This document shows, in pieces, positions 1 through 8,845 of a stretch of 64,000 bases of DNA. The notes under the pieces were generated by a model. It saw nothing but the letters and a program-made list of their open reading frames with translations, was not told where the DNA came from and did no database searches. Made by a program: the position numbers and the translations under genes. The DNA lies in contig OZ246887.1 in assembly GCA_965231765.1 (NCBI GenBank), positions 5,270,001 through 5,334,000 of the forward strand, written 5' to 3'. The stretch comes from JAAXHF01 sp963665955 (GTDB lineage Bacteria; Desulfobacterota; Binatia; Bin18). Positions within the stretch are counted from its first letter, which is position 1. Each line of letters opens with the position of its first letter.

Positions 1-9
1 CACAAAGAG

Positions 10-1008
10 TTGAAGACCTACCGCTTTTTGTCCGTCTTGGAGCCTGGCGATATGACTGCCCAAACGCTCATTGGCTCTCCACAGACACACACTGTTGTAC
101 GCAAAGATACCTTTCTTGATCTGGGCCGTTTTTTTGACCTGGGTTACAATGAATTGGCTGCTGCGTATCCAAACATGGATCCGTGGGCACTCCCTACCGG
201 ACACAAGCTCACGCTGCCGACCTGGTGGATTCTGCCCCAAGGTGAACGTGTGGGCATTATTGTCAATGTGCCTGAGATGCGGCTGTACTATTTTCCACGT
301 GCGCAAGCAAGTCAGATAATTTTTGCTCGCTCCGTCATGACTGTGCCGGTCGGCATTGGCAGACGGAAGTGGGAAACGCCGGATGCCACATTTCGAATCC
401 GAGGCAAAACCGAAGATCCGACCTGGGTCATTCCCGCCTCTATTCGGGCCGAGCGGATTCACCAGCGCGGCTGGAGCGCAGCCTCCATCCCTGGCGGCTC
501 ACCCGGCAACCCACTTGGAAAATATCGGATTGAACTGAGCCTGCCGAGCTATGCCATTCATGACACGACCAATCCATGGGCGATTGGACGTTTAACCACG
601 CATGGCTGTGTGCGCCTGTATCCAGAAGATATTGAGCAGTTTTTTCCACTCGTCCCGATTGGAACTCCAGGTGCTTTTGTCTACCAACCGGTGAAGATCG
701 GAATCCAAGACGGACGCATCTATGTTGAAGTCCACGCCGATATATATCAGCGCCTTCCTGATATGTGGCAAGAAGCACTCAGCGTTGTACGACGCAGCGG
801 TTGGGCTGAACGAGTCAATTTCCGCCGTCTTGCCCAAGTTGTCGAGGAGCGGTCAGGCGTGCCAGTTGATGTGACGCAGGATATACACATAGATAGACAT
901 GCACGTCCGACACGTCTGCCTCGTCTACTCGATCAGTCGCCTGTCTCCGATGCGAGAGACGCGAGGCTTGAGATGCAGGGGGACGATATTTTACCTGTTA
1001 CGCCTTAG
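10..1008 (+). CDS. L,D-transpeptidase (YkuD/ErfK family), possibly 5' partial
   Basis: Predicted periplasmic L,D-transpeptidase that cross-links peptidoglycan or attaches lipoproteins to it. The N-terminal ~75 residues look like a LysM-type binding segment (VVRKDTFLDLGRFFDLGYNE, then LPTGHKLTLP). The YkuD domain spans about residues 80-235, with the expected His (about H184, IHDTT) and the nucleophile motif THGCVR (Cys about 200). The listed start is a TTG at 10. The frame stays open to base 1 and no signal peptide is visible after the TTG, so the true start probably lies left of the window. The 3' end overlaps the convergent small membrane-protein gene by 11 bp. Confidence 0.85.
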   Translation: MKTYRFLSVLEPGDMTAQTLIGSPQTHTVVRKDTFLDLGRFFDLGYNELAAAYPNMDPWALPTGHKLTLPTWWILPQGERVGIIVNVPEMRLYYFPRAQASQIIFARSVMTVPVGIGRRKWETPDATFRIRGKTEDPTWVIPASIRAERIHQRGWSAASIPGGSPGNPLGKYRIELSLPSYAIHDTTNPWAIGRLTTHGCVRLYPEDIEQFFPLVPIGTPGAFVYQPVKIGIQDGRIYVEVHADIYQRLPDMWQEALSVVRRSGWAERVNFRRLAQVVEERSGVPVDVTQDIHIDRHARPTRLPRLLDQSPVSDARDARLEMQGDDILPVTP

Positions 1009-1300
1009 ACGATCTGCCAGACCGCTTCTCGTCATCAACAACTGTCGCTTCGACAATGATATCGTCTTCGTGGTCTGGCGGTTCAGGCTGTGCTTCCTGC
1101 TGCTCTTCCTTTCCGGCTTTCCACGAGCCAAGGAGGAGGGCGGCAAGTCCGAGGATAAGCTCGTCAACAAAGGGGATCAGGTCTGGAATGACCAAGTCGA
1201 GCAGGAAAAGCCCCAAGGTGAGGGCAAACAGCTGAGGAAACCGCAGCCGGGGGGCAATCCTCAAGATTAAGGCGCTGATAATGTTCCGTATTCCAGCCAT
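998..1300 (-). CDS. Small membrane protein, DUF6116-like
   Basis: A 100-residue protein with two hydrophobic stretches in its first ~65 residues (around LFALTLGLFLLDLVIPDLIP and ELILGLAALLLGSW), followed by a charged acidic tail. This matches the layout of DUF6116-type small membrane proteins as I recall them; the family call is tentative and no function is known to me. It is the last gene of a leftward run: the Lon-type protease gene ends only 10 bp upstream, so co-transcription with hsp20 and the protease is likely. Its end overlaps the convergent L,D-transpeptidase gene. Confidence 0.65.
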   Translation of the reverse strand: MAGIRNIISALILRIAPRLRFPQLFALTLGLFLLDLVIPDLIPFVDELILGLAALLLGSWKAGKEEQQEAQPEPPDHEDDIIVEATVVDDEKRSGRSSKA

Positions 1301-1310
1301 GCACTATTCC

Positions 1311-3830
1311 TCAGGAGGCCAACTGCTCCGTTTTTTCTTCGTCTGATGTTTTCTGTGTTGATTTTGTCTCTTCTTTTTTTTCTGAGCCGAATTTTCTGAT
1401 TTTGTTCGCTAGGTCGTGCAGCCGCTGGCTCACCCGGCCGTTGATGGTATCTTCTTCCTTGACCGCCCCGGCCCGCATGCCGCTGAGCAGCTCAATGCCT
1501 TGATCGATCGTCTGGATCGGATAGATGTGAAACTGACCGTGTTCAATCGCGTCCATCACATCTGCTCGCAGAATGAGGTTCTTCGCATTCGAGGCCGGGA
1601 TCAGCACGCCTTGCTGACCAGTCAGGCCGTGGGCTTTGCAGACATCAAAAAAGCCCTCAATCTTTTCGTTTGCGCCGCCAATGGCCTGGACCTCTCCCCA
1701 CTGATTGACCGAGCCGGTCACCGCCAAGTCCTGCCGGAGTGGCACCTCGGCCAGTCGCGACAGGAGCGCATACAGTTCGGTCGAAGAGGCGCTATCGCCA
1801 TCAATCCCGGAGTACGACTGCTCAAAACACAAACTGGCTGACAGGGCCAGCGGTGTATCCTGGCCAAAGCGATTGCGTAAATAGCCTGATAAAATGAGCA
1901 AACCTTTGTCATGACTCGAGCCGCTCAAGCGCGCTTCGCGTTCAATATTCACAATCCCAGCTTGGCCGAGCCCCACGCTGGCGGTGATGCGCGAAGGCCG
2001 CCCGAAACTATGCTCGCCAATGCTGAGTACGGCCAAACCGTTAATATGCCCAACTTTTCGGCCGTCACTATCCAGCAACACCGTGCCCTGGGTAATCATC
2101 TCGCGCATGTCTTCTTCAATCCGATTCGAGCGAAAGGTGCGTTGCTGAAGAGCGGTTTCCACATGCTGAGCTGAAACAATCTCGACCTGGGCTTTACGCG
2201 CCCAATACGTTGCTTCGCGGACCAGATCGGCCACCTCAGCGTAGGCGGCCGAGACCTTAGCACGGTTGCTGACTTTGCGTGCCCCGAACTCGACTAAACG
2301 CGCAACCCCAGACCGGTCGAAGTGGAGTAGGTTTTCTTGCTGGCACAGTTGGGCCACCCACTGGCCGTACAGCTGTCCGTGCTGACCGTTGAGTTCCAGC
2401 GTCTGCCGAAAGTCGGCATGCACTTTGAAGATCTCCTGGAACTCGTTGTCCATAGCATATAGTGTGTGATATAGTGACGGACTGCCAACGACGATCACTT
2501 TGACCTGAACGGCGACTGGCTCGGGCTTGAGACCAGACGTGCCAAACATCGAAAACGGCTCATACGTCTCCAGCTCAATCCGGCCACTTTTGAGCGTGCG
2601 TTTTAAGGTTTTCCACACGGCCGGTTCGGTTAAGGCATCTTCTAAGTTAAAGATCAGATAGCCGCCGTGCGCCCGCAGCACAGAGCCGGCTTTAATCCGG
2701 GTAAAGTTGGTGACCACCCGCCCGCCTCGGTCAACCACTCGCTCGATTGTACCAAACAAATTCTGGTAGGTCGGGGTACTTTCCATAAGGACGGGCGCGC
2801 CGCTGGTGTGGGCATTATCTACAACGACATTCACGTCATACTCATAAAACTGATCCCGTTCTTGGCCCAGGCCAAAAGGCATACCTGGCGGCATGGGAGT
2901 CTGGGCTTCGGCTTCTTTGAAGTGATCCAGATGTTCAACCACATGGGTTTTGACCTGCTCCAAATAGGAGTCAATCGCTGGCGTGTCCATCTCTTGGGCA
3001 ATACCCCTGATATGCGGGGCGATCAGGTCTTCACAGAAGCGTTGCTCAACCAGCCGGATGTCCTCAGCCATGGCGCGCATAATGTCCCGCTGTTGGCGCG
3101 GAAATTCTGACAAGTCGGACAGCAGCTCCCGCCGGTTTTGCTCAATAGCTTTCTGCTGCTCTTCTGCCAGCTGTTGAAATTCCTCAGGCCCTTTGAGCGG
3201 CTGGCCGTTTATGACTGGAATCAAGATCATGCCCTGTTGGCTGGCCTGGAGGAGGAAGCCTTTCTCCTTGGCTTTGGCTTCCATGCCAGAGCTCAGTTGC
3301 TGGGCTTGGGCCATGTATTTTTCTTTGAGTTCGTCCTTTTCTTTGTCAAAAGCTTCTTCGCGAAAGGCTTTGGGCAGCTCTTCCTGCAAGGCTTTTACCA
3401 GTTGATGCATCCGGGCCTGCAACTGACAGCCCTGGCCGGTCTGCAAAGAGATCGCCCGCGGAACATCTGGATCGGCAAAATTGTGCACATATACCCGATC
3501 ACCCGGCGTTTCGGCTTGGGCTGCCTGTTGGGCAACCCAACGGTGCAGCACATCGAGTTTCTGCGCCCCACTCAGACCCGACACAAAGATATGAAAACCG
3601 CGGCTGGGAATGCCGAGTCCCAGTTCAAGCGCCGCCTCAGCTCGATCTTGGCCGACAAAATCATGTCCTGGCGGCTGGAGATCGGCAGTCGTCTGAAAAT
3701 CGTCGGGAAAGGACACCCGAAAGCGGAGTTCTTGCGCGCTGAGTTCCGTTGGAGGCGGCGCGGGTTGTAGCGTTGGCTGGCCTGCTGACTGTTCTGATTG
3801 TGGTGTTTCGGCTGCCGTGTCGGTACTCAT
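1311..3830 (-). CDS. Lon-like ATP-dependent protease (S16 family, AAA_32 type)
   Basis: Cytoplasmic Lon-type protease of about 839 residues. It lacks the classical N-terminal LAN domain and has a long helical insert (about 130-300) rich in Glu, Lys and Gln. The C-terminal S16 domain shows the Ser-Lys dyad: Ser about 680 in GDSASSTE and Lys about 723 in GGANEKIEG. The 43-residue spacing equals that of E. coli Lon (S679/K722). The N-terminal P-loop region is degenerate (SGLSGAQK), as is usual for this AAA_32 subgroup. Its ATG overlaps the hsp20 stop by 4 bp (ATGA), giving translational coupling of a holding chaperone with a protease. A role in disposing of aggregated or damaged protein is inferred. 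Confidence 0.9.
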   Translation of the reverse strand: MSTDTAAETPQSEQSAGQPTLQPAPPPTELSAQELRFRVSFPDDFQTTADLQPPGHDFVGQDRAEAALELGLGIPSRGFHIFVSGLSGAQKLDVLHRWVAQQAAQAETPGDRVYVHNFADPDVPRAISLQTGQGCQLQARMHQLVKALQEELPKAFREEAFDKEKDELKEKYMAQAQQLSSGMEAKAKEKGFLLQASQQGMILIPVINGQPLKGPEEFQQLAEEQQKAIEQNRRELLSDLSEFPRQQRDIMRAMAEDIRLVEQRFCEDLIAPHIRGIAQEMDTPAIDSYLEQVKTHVVEHLDHFKEAEAQTPMPPGMPFGLGQERDQFYEYDVNVVVDNAHTSGAPVLMESTPTYQNLFGTIERVVDRGGRVVTNFTRIKAGSVLRAHGGYLIFNLEDALTEPAVWKTLKRTLKSGRIELETYEPFSMFGTSGLKPEPVAVQVKVIVVGSPSLYHTLYAMDNEFQEIFKVHADFRQTLELNGQHGQLYGQWVAQLCQQENLLHFDRSGVARLVEFGARKVSNRAKVSAAYAEVADLVREATYWARKAQVEIVSAQHVETALQQRTFRSNRIEEDMREMITQGTVLLDSDGRKVGHINGLAVLSIGEHSFGRPSRITASVGLGQAGIVNIEREARLSGSSHDKGLLILSGYLRNRFGQDTPLALSASLCFEQSYSGIDGDSASSTELYALLSRLAEVPLRQDLAVTGSVNQWGEVQAIGGANEKIEGFFDVCKAHGLTGQQGVLIPASNAKNLILRADVMDAIEHGQFHIYPIQTIDQGIELLSGMRAGAVKEEDTINGRVSQRLHDLANKIRKFGSEKKEETKSTQKTSDEEKTEQLAS

Positions 3831-4285
3831 TCTGCCGGTGTCCTTCGTGGCTGCGTCTTATTTTGTGTTTTAGTCCGCGTTTTGGGTAAGCTCACGCGCA
3901 AGACCCCGTTTCGAAAGGTGGCCCGAATACGTTCCGGATCAACGGAAGCCGGCAGTTGCAGGCGGCGCACAAATTGGCCTGAGCGGCGTTCTTGATGAAA
4001 AAAATTGCTGCGCTGCTTGGTATGGGTGACGGACCTCATACCTTTGAGAACGAGATCTCCGTTCTCAACCGTCACGACAACATTGTGTTTATTGACTCCA
4101 GGTATGTCAGCCTCAAGTACAAAAGCGGTTTTGGTTTCATACAGATCGAGCTGAGGAGTCCAGTCTTCTCTGGGTCCTCGTCGCCCGCCCCAACGCTGGT
4201 GGATCAACTCGTCAAACAGCCGATCGACTTCCTGGGTCGCCTCTTGAAAGGGGGTAGGGAGTTGCCACGGGTGTCGTTTTGCCAT
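3827..4285 (-). CDS. Hsp20/alpha-crystallin small heat shock protein
   Basis: A 152-residue small heat shock protein. The alpha-crystallin domain covers about 40-135 and contains the typical DIPGV and NGVLRVSLPK elements; the tail is basic and Gln/Thr-rich. It should bind unfolding proteins without ATP. It is the first gene of a leftward operon and its stop overlaps the start of the Lon-type protease gene. It is clearly divergent from the two hsp20 genes near 26-27 kb, so the window holds three small heat shock genes in two settings. Confidence 0.92.
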   Translation of the reverse strand: MAKRHPWQLPTPFQEATQEVDRLFDELIHQRWGGRRGPREDWTPQLDLYETKTAFVLEADIPGVNKHNVVVTVENGDLVLKGMRSVTHTKQRSNFFHQERRSGQFVRRLQLPASVDPERIRATFRNGVLRVSLPKTRTKTQNKTQPRRTPAE

Positions 4286-4517
4286 GTCATATTCCTTGTG
4301 TACAGTTCACGTACCGTTCAGTTACACTGGTCACGAGTCCCGATGCAAGCCCAGATCGAGAGCCTGTGTGAGGGAGGCGCCAGCCAGCAGAGACCTCTCA
4401 AAGATTTCTCCTCGAGACAGGTTCCCTTGGCCATTGAGGCGCGATGTGAGATCATACCATGGACAAGAGTCCTCCAGGAGTGAGAAAAAAGATGTGGTCT
4501 CGGGAAGGGGTAGGATT

Positions 4518-5135
4518 ATGCTACGACAATGGGGAAGGCTGATCGGAATAGCCTGGGGAATTGTGGGACTGGTCTGCGGTGTCGCATGGGCGAATACGCC
4601 ATCCGGTCTTGTCCGCACCACTATTGAACAAGCAACGGTTATTCTCAAAGACTCCAGCCTGCAAAACCAGGAACGCTTGGATAAACTCGAAGCGTTGCTA
4701 CTGCCGCATGTTGATGCAAAAGAATTTGCCCGGCGCTGCTTAGCCCGCCACTGGCGAGACATCGACGAGGCGCAACAGCAGGAATTTACCGATCTGTTTA
4801 TTGAGCTGATCAAGAAAACCTACGGCGGGATGTTAAATCGTTATCCGGGCGAAGTGCGCATCACCTTTGAGCAAGAGCGAGTTGAGGACAATTATGCTGA
4901 GGTCGCTACCCGAGTTTTTGCCCCGATTCGGGAAGAACCCTTTGACGTCCGCTATCGGATGCACCAGACAAGTGAGCGGTGGTTGATTTACGACGTTGTG
5001 CTGGAGAATGTGAGTATGGTCCGCAACTATCGCAACCAGTTCAATCGCATTCTGAATAAGCACTCTTTTGCCGATCTCATCGTCCGTCTCAAGCAAAAAA
5101 TTCAAGAGATTGAAGCCAATCCGTCCGTGTCATAA
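4518..5135 (+). CDS. MlaC/Ttg2D-type phospholipid-binding periplasmic protein
   Basis: About 205 residues starting at MLRQWGRL, with an N-terminal signal peptide (hydrophobic GIAWGIVGLVCGVAWA) and a mature MlaC/Tol_Tol_Ttg2 domain (DAKEFARRCLARHWRDI, YRMHQ, VYDVVLENVSMV type elements). MlaC proteins ferry phospholipids between the outer membrane and an inner-membrane MCE transporter. The frame is open upstream to 4284, but the ATG at 4518 follows a purine-rich stretch (GGGAAGGGGTAGGA) and is directly followed by the signal peptide, so it is chosen. No mlaFEDB genes adjoin it; the nearest lipid-transport genes are the pqi cluster about 6.5 kb away. Confidence 0.88.
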   Translation: MLRQWGRLIGIAWGIVGLVCGVAWANTPSGLVRTTIEQATVILKDSSLQNQERLDKLEALLLPHVDAKEFARRCLARHWRDIDEAQQQEFTDLFIELIKKTYGGMLNRYPGEVRITFEQERVEDNYAEVATRVFAPIREEPFDVRYRMHQTSERWLIYDVVLENVSMVRNYRNQFNRILNKHSFADLIVRLKQKIQEIEANPSVS

Positions 5136-5191
5136 CCGTGTCATAACAATGGGGTGGCCAGGCAAGCAAATTGAGTTGTATCAGCTTGGCT

Positions 5192-6532
5192 TCACCCTGT
5201 CTGACCGTGTGAAACCTCCCGAATCAGCCTCGGCAATTGGTCAATGGCGTACAGCGGGACTGACAGCATGCCGTGCTCAAAAGACACTGGGGCTTGCGAG
5301 ATACGAACTCCCAATGGACAGTCGTAGTCAGTCATGAACTGTTTGAGACTGCGTAGCCGGCCAGTCTTGCCTGCCTTGACCTCAACTGGGATGACCCTCC
5401 CGGCCACGCTCATGAGATAATCCACTTCGGCTTGACTGTTTCGCTGTTCGCGCTGCCAGAAAAAGAGGGCGGTTTCTTCATAGGCGGGACTATACGCCAG
5501 CAGTTCTTGCCCAACAAATTGTTCTGCCACCGCACCAGCATTAATCGCCAAGAAATCGCTTGCTGTGGCAATCGCTGCATCGAGACCACAGGCATGTTGC
5601 ATGAGCCCGACATCGAGGAAAAGGATTTTAAACAGCTGGTCTTTGCTGTATGCAGCCAACGGTAAGCCTGCTCCCGAGGTTGCGCAAATGCGATGCATCA
5701 GTCCAGCGCGAACTAATAGTAAGAGTGCCTCTTTTAATTCGCGGGAACGCAACTCATGATCGACATTGACATACTTGTAGCGCTGGCCGACCAGACGCGG
5801 AGCACTGTCTAAAACCTTTTGTAAGTACAGATGTTTGACCTGATTGGCATACTTGCCAAAATCGTCACGATAGGTTTGTAGCAAAGCACTGCTGACCTGT
5901 TGGTAGGTCGTCTGCAGAGGTTCACGCAGATACTCGGCAACAACACCGGGCAGGCCGCCAACGAGCAGGTAGTCTCTGAGGAGCTTCAGCAGCTTGAGTT
6001 CAACAATTTCATGCAACTGGGTTGTTGTCGTGAGGGTGGCAATCTCTTCTATAAGAGGCTGTTCTCCGGCTGCGGTTAAGAACTCAGCAAATGATAAAGG
6101 CCGTAATACCAGATATTGAATCCTCCCGACTGGCATCCGAAAGCCGCTCGAACGCAGCGTAAACTCCAATAAAGAGCCCGCGCCAATCACATGCAGTTCA
6201 GGCATGTGTTCATAAAAATACCGTAGCGCCATAATGGCTTGAGGACACTCCTGAATTTCATCAAGGAACAGCAGAGTTCGGCCTTGGGTGATGGTGACAT
6301 TGCGAGTCAAGGCGATCGTTCTGACGATGTCAGCGGGCTGCAACGTGCCAAACAGACTTTTCAGGGCAGGCTCAAGCTCAAAGTTGAGTTCGACTAAATT
6401 ATCGAAACATGCTTCAGCAAACTGCCGCACAGCGTAGGTTTTCCCGACTTGGCGGGCACCTCGGAGCAGCAATGGTCTGCGGGTGGGAGTATTCTTCCAG
6501 CGGATAAGGTCTGATTGAATTGTACGAAGCAT
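5192..6532 (-). CDS. AAA_14 ATPase with C-terminal DUF4143
   Basis: A 446-residue ATPase of the AAA_14-DUF4143 family. Walker A is GARQVGKT near residue 25 and Walker B is LLFLDEIQ near residue 90; residues about 200-400 form DUF4143, including the FWQREQRNSQAEVDYLM segment whose shape recalls a degenerate PD-(D/E)XK fold. Such genes are widespread, patchily distributed accessory genes of unknown physiological role, often near toxin-antitoxin or mobile DNA. It stands alone, preceded by an AT-rich region around 6533-6600. Confidence 0.88.
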   Translation of the reverse strand: MLRTIQSDLIRWKNTPTRRPLLLRGARQVGKTYAVRQFAEACFDNLVELNFELEPALKSLFGTLQPADIVRTIALTRNVTITQGRTLLFLDEIQECPQAIMALRYFYEHMPELHVIGAGSLLEFTLRSSGFRMPVGRIQYLVLRPLSFAEFLTAAGEQPLIEEIATLTTTTQLHEIVELKLLKLLRDYLLVGGLPGVVAEYLREPLQTTYQQVSSALLQTYRDDFGKYANQVKHLYLQKVLDSAPRLVGQRYKYVNVDHELRSRELKEALLLLVRAGLMHRICATSGAGLPLAAYSKDQLFKILFLDVGLMQHACGLDAAIATASDFLAINAGAVAEQFVGQELLAYSPAYEETALFFWQREQRNSQAEVDYLMSVAGRVIPVEVKAGKTGRLRSLKQFMTDYDCPLGVRISQAPVSFEHGMLSVPLYAIDQLPRLIREVSHGQTG

Positions 6533-6883
6533 AACTGCAAAAATATTCCTGAATGTCTAAAATATAAGGATATTTTAGACATAAAATGTACAAAATACAA
6601 GGCAAAAATAGCCATTTAGAGGAATTTTGCTTCGTACTGGCTCAACGACAAGCTGCGCAGTGATTGCGGCGAGCAACATGCATATGGAGAAGAGGTGCCC
6701 CCACTGAATCTTCTCTCCCGGGGAGCATACTGCTAAACAGCTTCATGAGCAGGGTGGTGGACAGCTGCGAGCCTAGGAAGTCCATGATTACCGAATTGTC
6801 ACTCTGGGATGAGTAAGCCGTGTCGTTAGCCAGAAAAGTCTCTAAATATGTCAACTCTGCTGTGTGCAGTAATGAACGTCAGG
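6533..6883. other. Non-coding stretch upstream of the AAA_14 gene
   Basis: No convincing gene on either strand. The first ~80 bases are strongly AT-rich and probably hold the leftward promoter of the AAA_14 ATPase gene. The remainder has mixed composition with only short random frames. It runs into the repeat segment that begins at 6884. Confidence 0.5.
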
Positions 6884-7034
6884 TTGGTACATATACCTAC
6901 TTTACCGGATGGGAGAAATGGTGATGTTGGTACATGTAGCAGCGCTGGCTGTAGGCATATCTGCCTACAGGGAGTCTGTAGATGTAGCAACGTGTTGGCA
7001 GATGTGGATACGGGTTGGTATATGTACCAGCCAG
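6884..7034. repeat. Cluster of short degenerate ~20-bp repeats and inverted repeats
   Basis: Variants of a TTGGTAYATGT core recur at 6884 (TTGGTACATATACC), 6927 (TTGGTACATGTAGCAGCG), 6975 (TCTGTAGATGTAGCAACG), 6995 (TTGGCAGATGTGGATACGG) and 7015 (TTGGTATATGTACCAGCC). The last three are spaced exactly 20 bp. The first and last copies are close to reverse complements of each other. A perfect 9-bp hairpin, CTGTAGGCA/TGCCTACAG with a 4-nt loop, sits at 6949-6970. Iteron-like regulatory sites or the remains of a small mobile element are both possible. Confidence 0.5.
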
Positions 7035-7137
7035 CTGGCGCGGTATAACACCTGTTAGGCAGGCAAGAAATAGGCACTTTCCTCTAAAACATATGGACTT
7101 ACACTGCATGTCTTAGCAGCTCTGAAAAGGATAGGCT

Positions 7138-7974
7138 ATGAAACGTTGGACAGGAACCAAAATGGAAACACTCGGGAACCTGAAGATTCGTAGACATGGC
7201 CATGCAGGTCCATTGGTCATTGTGCTACACGGCGGGCCTGGTGCCGTCGGCAGCGCGGAGGAGTTGGCTCGCGGACTAGCGGACACATTCACCGTCATTG
7301 AGCCATGGCAACGCGGATCGGCAGAAGAGAAGCCCCTGACAGTAGCCCAACATGTCACTGATCTCCACGCTGTTATTCAGTGTGTTTGTACAAACCCACT
7401 TCCGGCACTCGTTGGCGAATCGTGGGGAGCTATGCTTGCCCTCGCCTATGCCGCCGAACACCCAGGCGACGTAGGACCGATTGTTTTAGTTGGATGCGGT
7501 ACTTTTGATAAAGAATCACGTGCAGTTGGTGTTCAGATCCGTGAAGAGCGGATAGCCGCATACATTGCCGCCCATCCCCAGCATGTAGGAGACCTGACCC
7601 TCAGCATCAACGACCGGCTTATAAAGTGGCACGACATGACTGACGCTTACGACCCGCTGCCATCACCATCACCGCTTAGGACCTCCCCCTTCGATATGAA
7701 AGCTCATACGGAGACTTGGGAGGATATGCTGCGCTGTCAGGAACTGGGTGTATACCCAGCAGCCTTTGCCGCCATTCGCTCTCCCGTGATCATGCTACAC
7801 GGCTCATACGATCCTCATCCGGGTGGAATGATTCGAGATAACCTGAGGCACTATCTTCCCCACTTAGAGTACCGTGAGTTTGACCTGTGTGGCCATCAGC
7901 CCACGATTGAGAAGTTTGCCAGGGCTGAATTCTTTCATGCCGTGGGTGAGTGGCTCGGGGAAAAGTATGGGTAA
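7138..7974 (+). CDS. Alpha/beta hydrolase (proline iminopeptidase-like)
   Basis: A 278-residue alpha/beta-hydrolase-fold protein. The oxyanion-hole motif HGGPG lies near residue 32, the nucleophile elbow GESWGAM near residue 99, the acid in GSYDPHP near residue 225 and the His in CGHQPT near residue 252. HGGPG is typical of proline iminopeptidases and related hydrolases, but the substrate cannot be read from sequence. The ATG follows AAAGGATAG. It begins an accessory strip with a GNAT enzyme, a GrpB remnant and a cupin. Confidence 0.85.
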   Translation: MKRWTGTKMETLGNLKIRRHGHAGPLVIVLHGGPGAVGSAEELARGLADTFTVIEPWQRGSAEEKPLTVAQHVTDLHAVIQCVCTNPLPALVGESWGAMLALAYAAEHPGDVGPIVLVGCGTFDKESRAVGVQIREERIAAYIAAHPQHVGDLTLSINDRLIKWHDMTDAYDPLPSPSPLRTSPFDMKAHTETWEDMLRCQELGVYPAAFAAIRSPVIMLHGSYDPHPGGMIRDNLRHYLPHLEYREFDLCGHQPTIEKFARAEFFHAVGEWLGEKYG

Positions 7975-8073
7975 AGAAGATGCCGAACAATCGAATGCCC
8001 TGGACTTGCAACTCGGTGCGCTCCTTGAAAGCCAGTGAGGTGCACCATGAAGTGCTGCTGAGAGTGATGTACG

Positions 8074-8649
8074 GTGAACGAACGTCCAATCCTTGAAACG
8101 ACGCGGCTCATTCTGAGGCCATTTACCTTGGCGGATGCCTCGGACGTCCAGCGTCTCGCTGGGGCAAGAGCCATTGCCTCGACGACCCTGAATGTCCCGC
8201 ATCCGTATGAAGATGGGATGGCAGAACAATGGATTCGTACCCACCAGGAGCGGTATGAGAAAGGCGAATTGGTCAACTTCGCTCTCGTGCTCCGTACGAA
8301 TCACATCTTCCTTGGAGCCATGGAGCTGCAGATCAACCAACAATATGCCAGTGCAGAATTGGGCTATTGGATCGGGCAGCCCTTCTGGCGGCAAGGCTAC
8401 TGTACGGAGGCGGCGCGGGCAATGCTTGGCTATGGATTTGAGGTCCTGGAGCTCAATCGTGTCCATGCGTCCTATCTGACGCGCAATCCGGCTTCGAGGC
8501 GTGTGATGCAGAAAATCGGTATGGCCTATGAAGGTTGTCTCCGACAACACATAAAAAAATGGGACGTCTTCGAGGATCTCGCTCTCTATGGGATCTTACG
8601 GAGTGATTGGGCAGCCCAAGAGCAGCACGATGTCTCTCGCTCGACTTAG
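8074..8649 (+). CDS. GNAT N-acetyltransferase (RimJ/RimL type)
   Basis: A 191-residue GNAT-fold acetyltransferase of the RimJ/RimL-like group. It starts with the usual ETTRLILRPF strand, has the acetyl-CoA pyrophosphate loop around RQGYCTEA (about residue 108) and the NPASRRVMQKIGM helix near 140. Such enzymes acetylate ribosomal-protein N-termini, antibiotics or small amines; the target here is unknown. The start is GTG at 8074; the protein begins MNERPILETTR directly before the first fold element, so no upstream extension is needed. Confidence 0.87.
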   Translation: MNERPILETTRLILRPFTLADASDVQRLAGARAIASTTLNVPHPYEDGMAEQWIRTHQERYEKGELVNFALVLRTNHIFLGAMELQINQQYASAELGYWIGQPFWRQGYCTEAARAMLGYGFEVLELNRVHASYLTRNPASRRVMQKIGMAYEGCLRQHIKKWDVFEDLALYGILRSDWAAQEQHDVSRST

Positions 8650-8683
8650 CCAGGGCTCGGAGCGGATTACCGCCAGACGGTGA

Positions 8684-8845
8684 GCGGTTTTGTTAGGTCC
8701 CGATGCGAACTATTACATTCGGTCATATCCAGTTTGTGCAAATGCATACGGCGAACTTAAGAAGAGACTGACGCGGCAATACCCTAACGCTATCGACGCA
8801 TACATTGACGGCAAGACGGACTTCATTCTAGGAGTACTTACATAA
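8684..8845 (+). pseudogene. GrpB/UPF0157 family C-terminal remnant
   Basis: The + strand frame 8684-8845 is open for 53 codons without a usable start. It reads like the last third of a GrpB/UPF0157 nucleotidyltransferase-fold protein: YYIRSYPVCANAYGELKKRL, then a segment ending YIDGKTDFILGVL before TAA. The typical family C-terminus has the same LRxYPxxAxxYxxLKxxL ... AYxxGKxxFI pattern. The upstream two thirds are absent, because the frame is closed by TGA at 8681 and the preceding DNA belongs to the GNAT gene end. It is interpreted as a truncation left by recombination. Confidence 0.6.

Noticed and set aside
6884..7034. Short repeat cluster as a CRISPR array
   Set aside because: Units are degenerate, about 20 bp apart without distinct spacers, partly inverted, and no cas genes are present.
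8681..8683. TGA upstream of the GrpB fragment as a recoded codon
   Set aside because: The sequence before this TGA does not resemble GrpB and overlaps the end of the GNAT gene, so truncation is the better explanation.
8684..8700. GTTAGGT at 8692-8698 as an integron attC core site in the cassette-like strip
   Set aside because: No matching RYYYAAC inverse core or attC-like fold is found within the expected upstream distance, and no integrase gene is present.
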